Under the pieces are notes generated by a model. That model did no database searches, was not told the DNA's origin, and was given only the letters and a program-made list of their open reading frames with translations. A stretch of DNA of 64,000 nucleotides from Anditalea andensis (GTDB lineage Bacteria > Bacteroidota > Bacteroidia > Cytophagales > Cyclobacteriaceae), in the NCBI RefSeq assembly GCF_000714815.1, contig NZ_JMIH01000014.1, positions 124,001 through 188,000 on the forward strand, read 5' to 3'. Both the position numbers and the translations under genes were made by a program. Shown piece after piece: positions 11,401 through 21,300 of this stretch. Each line of letters starts with the position of its first letter. The first letter of the stretch is position 1.

Positions 11401-14400
11401 TTCTGCCCAATCCAAAACAGAACTATGGTGGTATCTCTAGGGCTATCACTTCTGAAGTGGATTTTGATAGAACCAATATAGAATACATAGAATTTTGGTT
11501 AATGGACCCTTTCATTCAGGGACAAAACGGCCGTGTATTGGACGGAATATTCAATGAAAACAATACCACAGGAGGAAAACTGGTTTTTAACCTAGGCGAA
11601 ATCTCAGAAGACATCATCAGGGATGGAAGGCATGCATTTGAAAATGGTCTTCCAGAAGATGGCGATCCTGCTCAGACAGTGGTAAACGAATGGGGAAGAA
11701 TAACCAGACAGCAATTCTTAACCCCTGCATTTGATAATAGTCCTGAAGCACGGATAAACCAAGATGTAGGTTTAGATGGCCTCAGCAGTGAAGAAGAGGC
11801 AGCTTTTTTTGCTGAAAGGTATATCAATAGGCTGAACGTAAATCCTGAACCCCTTCAGCAGATCGTCCAGGATCCATCGGCAGATGATTTCCAATATTAC
11901 CTTGACGAAACATTTGACCAAAACAATGTGAAAATTTTAGAGCGGTATAAGAAATTTAACGGTATGGAAGGCAATACGCCTATTACTGCTAACAACAACC
12001 TACCTTATACTCCTGCAGGAAGTAATCTACCGGATAATGAAGACCTTAATAATGACAACACCATCAATGAGGTAGAAAGTTACTACGAGTATACCATCAA
12101 TTTGGTACCTACAGAAATGACCGTGGGCAGAAACCATATATTTGATCAGGTGACCCACGTTGAAAATGGAGAAGAAGTGAATTGGTACCTGTTTAGAATC
12201 CCTGTAAGGCAGCCTCATAGGGTACAGGGCGATATAGCCGGGTTTAAATCCATACGTTTCATGAGGACTTATCTGACAGACTTTGAGCAGCCTGTAGTAT
12301 TAAGGATGACCAAATTCCAAATGGTGGGCAGCCAATGGCGTACCTTTGAAGAGTCTCTATTCCAAAGGGGATTTGCAGAGGTACCAGAACCTGATAATTC
12401 AAACTTCCGTGTAGGCGTGGTCAACATCGAAGAAAATGCTACAGGTAGTGCCACCCAAAGCCCATATGTTCTTCCTCCTGGCTTCGAAAGAGACAGGGAC
12501 AATACCTCCACAGTGGAGCGGCTGCTAAATGAGCAATCCCTTCAGCTGTGTGTAGATAATCTGGCTGCCAGGGACGCAAGGGCTGTGTTTAAAAATGTAA
12601 GTGAAGATCTCGTACAATACGGTCGGATAAAAATGTTTTTACATGCAGACAGTGATGATGCCCAAGATGGAGACCTGACAGCATTTTTAAGATTGGGAAC
12701 TGACTATACAGATAACTATTATGAAATAGAAGTACCCCTTATGATCACGCCTAAAGGCACTCGAGACCCCCGTCAGATCTGGCCTTTGGAAAATGAGATA
12801 GATATCGCCATCAACGAAATAGTAGGGGTAAAAGTTGAAAGAGATCAGAACAGAGTACCACAAAACCTAGCTTTCAGCAGACAGGTACGTCAGTATAAGG
12901 TGACGGTGGTAGGAAGGCCGGAACTCAGCTTTGTACAGGGGATGATGATAGGAATCAAAAATCCTGGCTCATCTGGGGGAGCCAGCAAATCAGTTTGCAT
13001 TTGGGCCAATGAACTCAGAGTCACCGATTTCAACAGGTCCGCTGGCTGGGCTGCAAATGCCAGAATTAATGCACAGCTGGCAGATGTGGCGGTTATTTCT
13101 TCCTCTATCAGACATCATACATTCGGATTTGGCGGATTGGAAACCAGGCTCTCAGAAAGATCCAGAGAATCAACTACACAATATGATGTCTCCGCCAATG
13201 TCAACGTAGACAAACTACTTCCTGAAGTACTGGGTATCAGCATCCCTATGTATGTCAGTATGGAAAACACCACCACGACTCCTGAATTCGACCCTCTAAA
13301 TCCAGATGTACCATTTGATTTGGCAATATCTAAATTTCAGACAGCTGCTGAACGCGAAGCCTACAGAAGTATGGTACTCGATCAAGTACGGCGAAGGAAC
13401 ATAAGTTTTAATAATGTGAGAAAACTCCGTACCAATGTAGAAGCAAAAAGCAGGATCTATGATCTGGAAAACTTTGCGGTTTCTTATGCTTATGGATCAG
13501 TCAGACAGACCAATATAAGAACACAAAGTTATGATTGGGAGACTTACAGAGGAAATATCCTTTACACTTTTCAGCCCAGGCCCATCGTCATCGAACCCTT
13601 CAAAAACGTGGGATTTCTGGGAGGTAGCCATCTACAACTACTCAGGGATTTTAATTTAAACCTTACTCCTTCCATGATTACTGCCAGAATGGATGTGGAT
13701 AGGAATTTCATGAGGACCCAATATAGAAATGACCGATTAGGGACTGAAGGAGTGGATCCACTTTTTCAAAAAAGCTTTTTTATCAATCGCTTTTATGGTG
13801 TTAACTGGGATTTGACCAATAATCTGAGATTTGATTTTAACAGTCGGATAAATGCTGTGGTAGATGAACCGGAAGGTGATTTAAATACCGATGCCAAAAT
13901 AGACTCTGTAAGAATGAATGTCCGGAGACTAGGAAGGACCACTAATTATAATCACCAGGCCACCTTAAACTATACCGTACCGCTGGATAAATCTCCAGTG
14001 ACCGATTGGATAAAAGCAGACCTAAGATATGAGGCTACATATGGCTGGTTTACAGGTGCAATAGGCCAAAGGGACACATTAGGAAACATTATTCAAAACA
14101 CTAGGGACAGAAGTATAAATGGGAAGCTGGACTTTATAAGATTATACAACAAAAATAAACGATTACGCGAAGTCAATGCCCCTCGGCGGCCCTCTATACC
14201 TGGTAGACAATCAGAAGAGAGGTCTAATATGGATGGAACCTCCAACGACCTGTTCAAGTTTGCGATGATGCTAAAAGAAATAAACTTTAGATACGGGATT
14301 GTAGAAGGGACATTTCTGCCTGGATATATGGCAGAGACAGGTTTATTTGGAATGGACAGAAGCTTTCTAAATCCTGGCTTAGGTTTTATCCTAGGAGATC

Positions 14401-15602
14401 AGAGCAGTGATATCCGGTTTGACTTGGCCAATAGGGGGATGCTAGCACCAAGTCCTGAACTTACACAGACATTTCGACAAAACCAGGCCATTAATCTTCA
14501 AATCAATGCATTGATAGAACCTATCCGGGATATGAGATTAAATGTTGATTTCCGAAAAAGAGAAATGGGGGAATACAATGAGATTTTTAGAAGAGATGAG
14601 TTTTTAGATGCTGAATACCTTTCGGTTAATCCCAACAGAATTGGATCCTACAGTATCAGCTACAACATGATCAGAACCACGTTTTCAAGGGATGACAGGC
14701 AAAACAATTCTCCTCTTTTCAGTAGATTTGAAGGATATAGGGAAATAATACAAGCCAGACTACAGACAAACAATCCAGGAGGTGAATATAACATAAATGG
14801 TCAGGATGTCCTTATCCCCTCATTCCTGGCAGCATATTCCGGGCAGGATGTTGGGGATGTAGGCCTGACATCATTTCCTAGGATACCATTGCCAAACTGG
14901 AGATTGGAATATAGGGGGCTCTCCAGAGTGCCGGCCCTCCAGGAATATTTCTCCAGCATAAATTTAACACACAATTATACCTCTAATTTTGATGCGAGCA
15001 ATTTTTCTAATTCGCTGCTCTACCAAAACGGGTTGGAATTGTATAATTCGGTGCAGCAGTTCCCAGAAGCTACATTGACCAATGAATTTGGATCATATAT
15101 ACCTGTGTTTATCCTCAATCAAATAGTAGTTTCAGAAAGGTTTGCGCCCCTGCTGGGAGTCAATTTACTAACCAAAGACCGGATGAACATCGGCTTTGAA
15201 TACAATACAGAAAGAAACATAGGGTTAAATTTTTCAAATGCACAAGTGACAGAACAAAGCAGTAAAGACTTTCGTTTTGACCTAGGTTATACAAAAGCGG
15301 GGGTTAAAATCCCTTTCAAAATTCAGGGGAGGCAAGAGGTACTGAACAATGACCTTGAACTGAGGCTATCTACCCGTGTGGTGGATACCCGCACTATACA
15401 GCGAAAAATAGAAGAAATCAGTACTTTGACAAACGGAAATTTAAATATTCAATTTAGGCCTACGATTGGGTATCTAATAAACCAAAACCTTAGGATCACC
15501 CTATATTTTGATAAAACTATAAATGACCCCAAAATATCCACCGCCTTCCGAAGGAGTTCCACAGCATTTGGAGGCCAATTAAGATTTAATTTAAGCCAAT
15601 AG
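8448..15602 (+). CDS. sprA: SprA, outer-membrane translocon of the type IX secretion system
   Basis: At 2384 residues this is by far the largest protein here and matches SprA (Sov in Porphyromonas), the very large beta-barrel through which T9SS cargo crosses the outer membrane. An N-terminal hydrophobic signal region (about residues 20-42) is followed by long beta-rich repeats with many Asn, Arg and aromatic residues, and the protein ends in alternating barrel strands (final LRFNLSQ). The start is a GTG at 8448; an in-frame ATG at 8526 within the signal peptide is less likely. PorV, encoded at 24.5 kb, is a known SprA partner. Flanks are ruvA and gcvH. The reading frame is intact over 7.1 kb. 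Confidence 0.92.
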   Translation: MIFIGFNALSILIKRHLSATYILVLLMIFFLLLTPFIALASPLPVQRDTLPTDTIQSRLDSLEKRKQLRSFLLWNNFNTNPLFPIQNPLSKRYSPFQLSPPTEQNVQIEIDSVMRYNISEQLDSALINPGYNYDFDDYSKMQELRIRQEYWRSRSRGQDGESAVSGRGLIPPMTVSPVFDRLFGGNEINIVPNGNVNLDFGGIYRRIDNPAIPVRQQRNGGFNFDQQIQMAVNGTLGQKMRIGANFDSNNSFDFQNQLKVEYVGFEEDIVKSVEIGNVSMPVQNSLIQGAQNLFGVKTQLQFGKLFMTSVASTQRGRRDEIIIEGGNQGRPFELRASDYDENRHFFLGHFFRDNYERWLRGLPQVLSGVNITRVEVYIMNRANNTETLRNFVAFTDLGEGRRLLSPENPNIGTGIPQSPASNNANLLFANLTQNAAYRSFDQAAQALASGMGLAAGRDFVQINGARRLAPTEYTFHRELGYLSLFRKLQNDEVVAVSYEYTYNGQSYKVGELSEDYQNRPENEVLFMKMLRPASINTRIPTWDLMMKNIYNLNANQVQREGFQLQIIYRDDRTGLDNPSLLEGQNTRDRPLIRLTGLDNLNPQNDPQPDGNFDFVPGLTIMPERGLMAFPVLEPFGQTLQSQFLPGETNLIDKYVYDTLYRTTQADAELVTRLNKFFIKGSLNAGSSSEIMLPGLNISEGSVLVQAGNIPLVEGVDYTVDYNIGRVVIINEGILASGKRISISFEKADLVSFQTRSLLGTRFDYIFNENFTMGGTFLYLNERPNITRINTGNETIRNSMWGLDLNYSDESRFLTKLTDALPFTNTKEKSLFQFSGEFAQLLPGTSNQVNGEGTSYIDDFETAVTPFSLGSNPQNWKLAATPATDNDLFDLSFQTEDRLGNAYRRARLAWYSIDNVFYRESGPGVPTNIAREDRQNHYVRRVIPQEIFRERYRDVIITPEPLFEMAYFPHERGMYNYNPNLTREGLLPNPKQNYGGISRAITSEVDFDRTNIEYIEFWLMDPFIQGQNGRVLDGIFNENNTTGGKLVFNLGEISEDIIRDGRHAFENGLPEDGDPAQTVVNEWGRITRQQFLTPAFDNSPEARINQDVGLDGLSSEEEAAFFAERYINRLNVNPEPLQQIVQDPSADDFQYYLDETFDQNNVKILERYKKFNGMEGNTPITANNNLPYTPAGSNLPDNEDLNNDNTINEVESYYEYTINLVPTEMTVGRNHIFDQVTHVENGEEVNWYLFRIPVRQPHRVQGDIAGFKSIRFMRTYLTDFEQPVVLRMTKFQMVGSQWRTFEESLFQRGFAEVPEPDNSNFRVGVVNIEENATGSATQSPYVLPPGFERDRDNTSTVERLLNEQSLQLCVDNLAARDARAVFKNVSEDLVQYGRIKMFLHADSDDAQDGDLTAFLRLGTDYTDNYYEIEVPLMITPKGTRDPRQIWPLENEIDIAINEIVGVKVERDQNRVPQNLAFSRQVRQYKVTVVGRPELSFVQGMMIGIKNPGSSGGASKSVCIWANELRVTDFNRSAGWAANARINAQLADVAVISSSIRHHTFGFGGLETRLSERSRESTTQYDVSANVNVDKLLPEVLGISIPMYVSMENTTTTPEFDPLNPDVPFDLAISKFQTAAEREAYRSMVLDQVRRRNISFNNVRKLRTNVEAKSRIYDLENFAVSYAYGSVRQTNIRTQSYDWETYRGNILYTFQPRPIVIEPFKNVGFLGGSHLQLLRDFNLNLTPSMITARMDVDRNFMRTQYRNDRLGTEGVDPLFQKSFFINRFYGVNWDLTNNLRFDFNSRINAVVDEPEGDLNTDAKIDSVRMNVRRLGRTTNYNHQATLNYTVPLDKSPVTDWIKADLRYEATYGWFTGAIGQRDTLGNIIQNTRDRSINGKLDFIRLYNKNKRLREVNAPRRPSIPGRQSEERSNMDGTSNDLFKFAMMLKEINFRYGIVEGTFLPGYMAETGLFGMDRSFLNPGLGFILGDQSSDIRFDLANRGMLAPSPELTQTFRQNQAINLQINALIEPIRDMRLNVDFRKREMGEYNEIFRRDEFLDAEYLSVNPNRIGSYSISYNMIRTTFSRDDRQNNSPLFSRFEGYREIIQARLQTNNPGGEYNINGQDVLIPSFLAAYSGQDVGDVGLTSFPRIPLPNWRLEYRGLSRVPALQEYFSSINLTHNYTSNFDASNFSNSLLYQNGLELYNSVQQFPEATLTNEFGSYIPVFILNQIVVSERFAPLLGVNLLTKDRMNIGFEYNTERNIGLNFSNAQVTEQSSKDFRFDLGYTKAGVKIPFKIQGRQEVLNNDLELRLSTRVVDTRTIQRKIEEISTLTNGNLNIQFRPTIGYLINQNLRITLYFDKTINDPKISTAFRRSSTAFGGQLRFNLSQ

Positions 15603-15626
15603 GTTTTAGTATTTGATTAAAGGGTG

Positions 15627-15634
15627 TATTTTTG
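15627..15634 (+). promoter_or_regulatory. Candidate -7 element upstream of gcvH
   Basis: TATTTTTG matches the Bacteroidota TAnnTTTG consensus and lies 30 bp before the gcvH start. No TTTG stands at ideal distance upstream (the nearest, 15612-15615, is only 11 bp away), so this is a weaker call than the tatA promoter. Confidence 0.45.
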
Positions 15635-15664
15635 AGAAAACAACAAAGCAATAATTAAAAACAT

Positions 15665-16042
15665 ATGAATTTTCCAAAAGAACTGAAGTACACTAAAGAC
15701 CATGAATGGGTAAAAATTGAAGGTGATATTGCTACTATCGGTATCACAGAATTTGCAGCCAAGGAACTGGGCGATATCGTATATGTAGAAGTAGAAACGT
15801 TAGGTGAAACTATTGAGCACGGTGAAGTGTTTGGTACTGTAGAAGCTGTAAAGACAGTTTCTGATTTATTTATGCCTTTAAAAGGTGAGGTCCTTGAGTT
15901 CAATGAAGATTTGGAAAGTTCTCCGGAGCTAGTTAATGAAAGTCCGTATGGAGAAGGCTGGATGATCAAAGTTAAAATCAGCGGTGATCTTCCAGATGAT
16001 CTGCTATCCTCTGAAGCATATACAGAACTGCTGGGCCAATAA
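15665..16042 (+). CDS. gcvH: Glycine cleavage system H protein
   Basis: This 125-residue lipoyl carrier shuttles the methylamine intermediate between the P, T and L proteins of glycine cleavage in the cytoplasm. The lipoyl attachment lysine is K63 in the motif [10 protein letters not shown]. The N-terminal YTKDHEWV and the C-terminal [10 protein letters not shown] are classic GcvH landmarks. Length is typical. It follows sprA by 62 bp with a candidate promoter in the gap. The other gcv genes are not in this window. Confidence 0.96.
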   Translation: MNFPKELKYTKDHEWVKIEGDIATIGITEFAAKELGDIVYVEVETLGETIEHGEVFGTVEAVKTVSDLFMPLKGEVLEFNEDLESSPELVNESPYGEGWMIKVKISGDLPDDLLSSEAYTELLGQ

Positions 16043-16052
16043 TCTTACAAAC

Positions 16053-16430
16053 GTGCGCAACAGATTCATTCCAGCTATAGTATGGACGCTTTTATTACTG
16101 GTGGGACTACTTACTCCTGGTGAACAGTTGCCTGACGTACCCAATACAATTGGTCTAGATAAGATAGTCCATCTGGTTTTGTTTATGGTACTTTCCTTTC
16201 TCTGGGCCCGTGCATTTATAGCTAAAGAAAATAAAGAAGTAAAAAAAAGAAAATTTATTCCTATATATTTAGTTTTTACTTTAATATTTGCTATCTTAGT
16301 AGAATACATGCAACGAATGGTTCCAGGGCGCGCATTTGACTATCTGGACATCCTATTTAATGTGTTAGGAGTGGTAGCAGGGACGATTTTATTTGCTTAC
16401 TTACATAAGAATAAAAGTATTCTTGTATAA
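16053..16430 (+). CDS. VanZ-like membrane protein
   Basis: This small membrane protein of about 125 residues has three to four predicted transmembrane helices, the LDKIVHLVLFMVLSF segment and the RAFDYLDILFNVLGVVAG segment typical of the VanZ-like family. The function of chromosomal VanZ-like proteins in Bacteroidota is not established. I prefer the GTG start at 16053, 10 bp after gcvH, because an earlier ATG would place about 20 residues inside gcvH with no family resemblance. It probably shares a transcript with gcvH. Confidence 0.8.
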   Translation: MRNRFIPAIVWTLLLLVGLLTPGEQLPDVPNTIGLDKIVHLVLFMVLSFLWARAFIAKENKEVKKRKFIPIYLVFTLIFAILVEYMQRMVPGRAFDYLDILFNVLGVVAGTILFAYLHKNKSILV

Positions 16431-16504
16431 ATAAAAATAATTAGTTAGAATTGTTATCTCTTTACTGACAAAAGACGAACTTATTAACCTTATAAGTAAT
16501 TACC

Positions 16505-17179
16505 ATGGAAGCTAAAAAAACACCCAAAGCTGATCTGACCAAAAAAACAGGCCTGTTCCTGAATATTGGTCTTGCAGTCAGTGTTGGTCTTGTTCTATTT
16601 GCTTTTGAGTACAAATCATATGAAGATTTTGGCTTAAAGGATCTTGGAACGATCGACGATGATTTCGAAGAATTATTGGATATTCCGATCACGGAACAGC
16701 CCCCACCGCCACCGCCGCCGGTAGAGCAGCCTATCATAGAAGAGATTCCTGATGAGGTGGAAATTGAGGAGAAAATTGAAGTAAACTTTGACGTAGATGT
16801 CAAAGAAGAAACAGTTATCAAAGAAATCGTAATAGCAGATGCACCTGTAGAAGAAAAAGCGGATGCAATCTTTGATGTAGTGGAGAATCCTCCAGAGCCA
16901 GCCGGTGGATTTGAAGGCTGGAACAAATACCTTAGCAGTAACTTAAAATATCCTACTCAAGCTAGAAGGATGGGTATAGAAGGAACTGTTTACGTTGTAT
17001 TCGTAGTAAACACCGATGGATCTATTCAGGATGTGGATGTCCTTAGAGGTATAGGAGGAGGTTGCGATGAAGAAGCTATAAGGGTGGTAAAGGCTGCTCC
17101 AAAATGGACGCCAGGTCGCCAAAGAGGTAGACCAGTAAGGGTAAAAATGAGATTACCAATAAGATTCAAACTAAGCTAA
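16505..17179 (+). CDS. TonB-family energy transducer
   Basis: This 224-residue protein has the TonB layout: a cytoplasmic start, one membrane helix (about residues 15-35), a periplasmic linker with seven consecutive prolines (about 65-71) and many Glu residues, and a C-terminal TonB domain (about 140-224) with YPTQARRMGIEGTVYV and a conserved W near KWTPG. TonB links the ExbB/ExbD motor to outer-membrane receptors such as SusC-type proteins. exbBD are not nearby, so which receptors it serves is unknown. A clear terminator follows. Confidence 0.9.
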   Translation: MEAKKTPKADLTKKTGLFLNIGLAVSVGLVLFAFEYKSYEDFGLKDLGTIDDDFEELLDIPITEQPPPPPPPVEQPIIEEIPDEVEIEEKIEVNFDVDVKEETVIKEIVIADAPVEEKADAIFDVVENPPEPAGGFEGWNKYLSSNLKYPTQARRMGIEGTVYVVFVVNTDGSIQDVDVLRGIGGGCDEEAIRVVKAAPKWTPGRQRGRPVRVKMRLPIRFKLS

Positions 17180-17191
17180 TATACTTAAAAA

Positions 17192-17215
17192 GGGAGCCAT
17201 ATGGTTCCCTTTTTT
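17192..17215 (+). terminator. Rho-independent terminator after tonB-like gene
   Basis: A 7-bp stem GGGAGCC / GGTTCCC (one G-U pair) with a four-base loop is followed by six T residues. It lies 12 bp after the stop codon and closes the long plus-strand run. Confidence 0.88.
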
Positions 17216-17421
17216 ATTTCTTAACATTTTTTATCGTGCTGTTACCAGCGTTGAAGGAATTTTAATTCAGGGCTGCAAGTTTACTGGACCTACTTTTTAC
17301 TAGCTTTTAAAGCATGATAAAAATAAGCTGTTCATATAACTTTATCCTTCAAGCGGGCAAGATCAACAATTAAACTATTTGCACTAATCCTTGCACTTTA
17401 TAGCCAGCCAAAACCATCAGA

Positions 17422-18300
17422 TTATAATATATTCAAAGCTTGCTCCTTTATCTTTTCCAGTTCATCCTTCATCACGATAACATGTCTTTGAATACCTGCA
17501 TCATTGGCTTTGGAACCGATAGTGTTTATTTCCCGTCCTATTTCTTGACTGATAAATCCGAGCTTTTTGCCTTGGCTTTTATCAGAATTCATGATTTTAT
17601 CAAAATAATCCAAATGTGTACCTAATCTGACTATTTCTTCGGTAATATCCAGTTTTTCAAAGTAATATATCAATTCCTGCTCAAATCTATTGGCATCAAA
17701 ACTATTTTCTTCCAGCCAATCAGAGAAATTATTGGTAATCCTGTCTTTGATTCTTTGTTTTCGCAAAGGCTCTTCTGATTTGACCTTAGCTAGTGACCCC
17801 CTCAATATTTCCAAATTTTCTTTAAACTTGCTCATCAAAACCTCCCCTTCATCTTCCCTGAACTCATTACAGTGTACTAAAGCATCTTCAATTACTTGTT
17901 TCACAAGGTCCCAATCTTCAGTATTACTTGTTTTCTCGGTGATAGCAGTGGTGACATTTGGAGATTGCGCAGCCATTTTAAATAAATCTATTGAATCTAT
18001 ACCTACTTTACTGGCCATTGAGCGGTATTTTTCATAATAAGCTACAAATAGCTCTTCATCTATATGTACCGGCAGATCATTATTTGATTTGGACACAAAC
18101 TCTATGGAGAGATTTACCTTTCCTCTTTCTAGATAGGCGCTTACAATATTCCTTATCTCAAGCTCTTTATCGGTAAACTGTCTAGGGCTTCTAAGCGATA
18201 GATCCAGAAACTTAGAATTAAGTGTCTTTACCTCGACATTGATGATATGCTTTTCACTTTCTAGATTGGCTATACCATAGCCCGTCATGGATTTAATCAT
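17422..18300 (-). CDS. YicC/YloC family endoribonuclease
   Basis: The 292-residue protein begins with the diagnostic MIKSMTGYG and ends with the conserved region containing GFISQEIGREINTIGSKAND and the C-terminal VIVMKDELEKIKEQ. YicC-family proteins are endoribonucleases implicated in RNA turnover in the cytoplasm. Length is normal. It is the last gene of a minus-strand operon, 28 bp after the large propeller/barrel gene, an association with no obvious functional logic. No terminator was found in the 240 bp beyond its end apart from the convergent tonB terminator. Confidence 0.9.
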   Translation of the reverse strand: MIKSMTGYGIANLESEKHIINVEVKTLNSKFLDLSLRSPRQFTDKELEIRNIVSAYLERGKVNLSIEFVSKSNNDLPVHIDEELFVAYYEKYRSMASKVGIDSIDLFKMAAQSPNVTTAITEKTSNTEDWDLVKQVIEDALVHCNEFREDEGEVLMSKFKENLEILRGSLAKVKSEEPLRKQRIKDRITNNFSDWLEENSFDANRFEQELIYYFEKLDITEEIVRLGTHLDYFDKIMNSDKSQGKKLGFISQEIGREINTIGSKANDAGIQRHVIVMKDELEKIKEQALNIL

Positions 18301-18328
18301 TATAAATTATTAAGAATATAAATCTTTA

Positions 18329-21300
18329 TTAAAAATTGTACCCTAAAGTAACATAAAAACGTGGCTTCTCCACTGCATAATTTCTAATAGGCCTTGCTAC
18401 ATCAAATTTTACATAATAGTTCAAAAGCACAGTTCTTAATCCAGCACCATAACTCTGAAGCCAGGGATTATTAAAATTATTGAGGGTTATTCGGAATGGC
18501 GACCCTTCTGTGTCGATCACTTCAGTATTCTGATCATTTACCCGCTCCCAAGGGGGAGCTTCAGACCATGACGATCCTGCATCATAAAAGCCTACTAATT
18601 GGAAGTTCTTTATAAAATTAGACGCTATATTGCCCCTGGATAAATAGGAAAATAGCGGAATTCTAAGTTCGGCCGTAAAAGTCACCACATTATTTCCTCT
18701 AATTTCATCATAGTCATATCCTCTTAAATCTACGAATTCAGCAAATAAAATATCGGAGTTCTCTATGCCCGTCGGATTTCTTACCGGACTCGCTTCAGGC
18801 CTATTGGGTGGGGGTTGGTGAAATCTATTAAACAGCCAATTATCCATCCCGCCTACTAAATACGACTGTGGATTGTTACCAAAAAAGGATCCTGCAAATA
18901 AACGAGTAGCAAGTGTAATGTTTTTGGAAATTTTCTGGTAATTCCTAAAATCCATGTAAGCATTACTAAAAGATCGCTCACTGGCACTTAAGCCTTGGTA
19001 GTGGACGTAACCTATCTTTCCTTTAAAGCCCTGCTCCAGATAAAGACCAAGTTGCTGTGTCCTATCTATTACTATTTCGGCCCTTCCGCCGGCATATTTA
19101 ATATCAAGTCGATTATCAGGGCCCTCGCCACCTCTTATAACCGAATCTGGGTTAAGATTAAAATATTGGGTCTGAGCAAAAAAGGGAGCGGCATACAACC
19201 TGGTATTCACGGTAAATGGATAGGAAAAACCTAGTTCGGCTTTTGTAAGGACATATCTTTGATAGGTGTCTGTACCTTCACTCCACATTAATGCACGGCG
19301 GTCAAATCTTGCCCGAACATCTATACGTTGTTTTCGATATTCATATTCAAAAAACACGTCAGACCCGGAACTAAAGTCCAATGCAGCCATGATACCCCCT
19401 GTAAAAGAATGGTTATCCAGTAAGTCTGTCATTTCTGCATTTAAACTAATCCCAAATCCTCTTAGAGGATCTACCACAAATGAAGTATTTAAACTACTCG
19501 CTATAAATCTCGGCACATATGTAGTAGGTCCGGTTACCCTCTTCTGCAAAGTCTGCTGCCGGTATGCTTCCAGTACAGAACTCCTTCCAGCACCAGCTAA
19601 TCTAGAAGGCCTTACTGTAAGATCAGGTATGGTATCAAAAACATAATTTTCTGTATCAATTCCCCCTCTTCTTTCAAACCTCAGCTTATCTGTCGCTATA
19701 GTTCCGGTCCTACTTGGAATGGTGTCACTAGCATCTACTGATATCCCCAATACTTCCTCCAGATTAATATTTAGGGTAGTGTCCACACGGGTCTGATCCG
19801 CTATTGGCACATCTTCAGGATCTGGAGCAGGCTCAGGGGCTGTCGGCCTTCTTTCTCTTCTGGTACTTATCCTTTGGTTAAGCTGCTTGGCTTGGGTCAC
19901 CTGTACCCTTGGAGTGCTAGGTGTAAACTGGTCCAGATTGGGAAACTGTTCCACCACCAGTTTATTCTGAATACCATCTTGTACAGCATAAGCCCAGCGT
20001 CCTGTCTGCTGTGAATAATCAAAGGCTACTATGCTCTTATTAAATGCAGACACCTGACTGGAAACAGTACTGCCCAGCCCATATCGGCTTACATTCATAA
20101 TACCACTTTGATCACTCAGATGAAGAATAAAGTTCCTATTCAATACCCTAGGACGATAATTTCTAGTATTGGCATTGGTAAGTCGAGTAGTAACAATTGA
20201 GTCTCCCACCTCCATTTTAAATAAATTATAATATTGGGGCAATTGCTGTACATCAAAAATCCTGCTGTTCATCACCGTATCGGGAAGATCTACTCTATTG
20301 GAAGAAAAAATAATGGTGCTGTCGTTCAAGAAAGCGGGAGTGATGTTATCAAAAACATCATTGGTAAGCCTTCTACCCTGCCCTCTTAAATTTAAAGTAT
20401 ATATATCCCTTCGCCCATTAGATATAGCAGACATTAAAATATTTCTCCCATTAGGAGAAAAGTCCATATCCATGATCTGGGTTATATTCCGTAAGAAGAT
20501 CTTATCTGAGCCCCCCCCATCTATGGACCTTAACCGTAAAGTAGTTATTCCTCTTTTGAAGGTGGCTATAGCTATACTACTGGTATCCCTCCACGCGATC
20601 ACCGGAGAAGTAAAATTGGGCTCTTGGTCATCTGCATTAAAACCACCACGATAAATGACACGCTCACGATTATCCTGAAGATCACGGATGACAAGTCTAT
20701 ATTTACCGTTACTATTTATTACATAGGCCAAATTTTTACCGTCTGGGCTAAATTTGATATCATTGATAAATCCCTGCCTTCGTGGTCTGGTAGTAGCTAT
20801 GACATTATTTTCATTGATTGATTTAAAGCTGCTCATGACAGGCTCATTAAGTGTTACATAATAAGCTCTCCACTGTTCAGAAAATGTACGATAATTCACC
20901 CCTATGGTATTGGCTATGCTGTTTTCCTCGTTTCTGTTAATTCGGCTAAGATTAAGGATACTGCTGATGTACCTTTTACCATACTTCTCTACTATAAAAT
21001 TCCAGATGGACTGACCTACCAGCTCAGCCTCATCTTCCCTTAGCCTGTATAGTCTTGGTTTTGCATTGTCCAGAAGATAGTGCCTGACAAAATCGTCCAT
21101 TTCACGGTCCCAGCCCTTGGCCAAATATCGTGCTGCACCACTTATAAACCAGGCTGGAAAACTATTGATCAGATTTGACTGGAAAGCATCGGCGATCGTA
21201 GAACCATAAAGCATTTCTTCTATTATGGATCTTGAGACACCATATATCAGTTCTTCTTTAAATGCAGGCCATTCTCCTGGATATGGAACTTCTGCCAGAA

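Noticed and set aside
15984-16052. Earlier ATG for the VanZ-like gene
   Set aside because: It would place the N-terminus inside gcvH in another frame; the GTG at 16053 fits the family and the spacing.
16700-16722. Proline run in the TonB-like protein as a repeat expansion
   Set aside because: Proline-rich linkers are normal in TonB; the frame stays open and the domains on both sides are intact.
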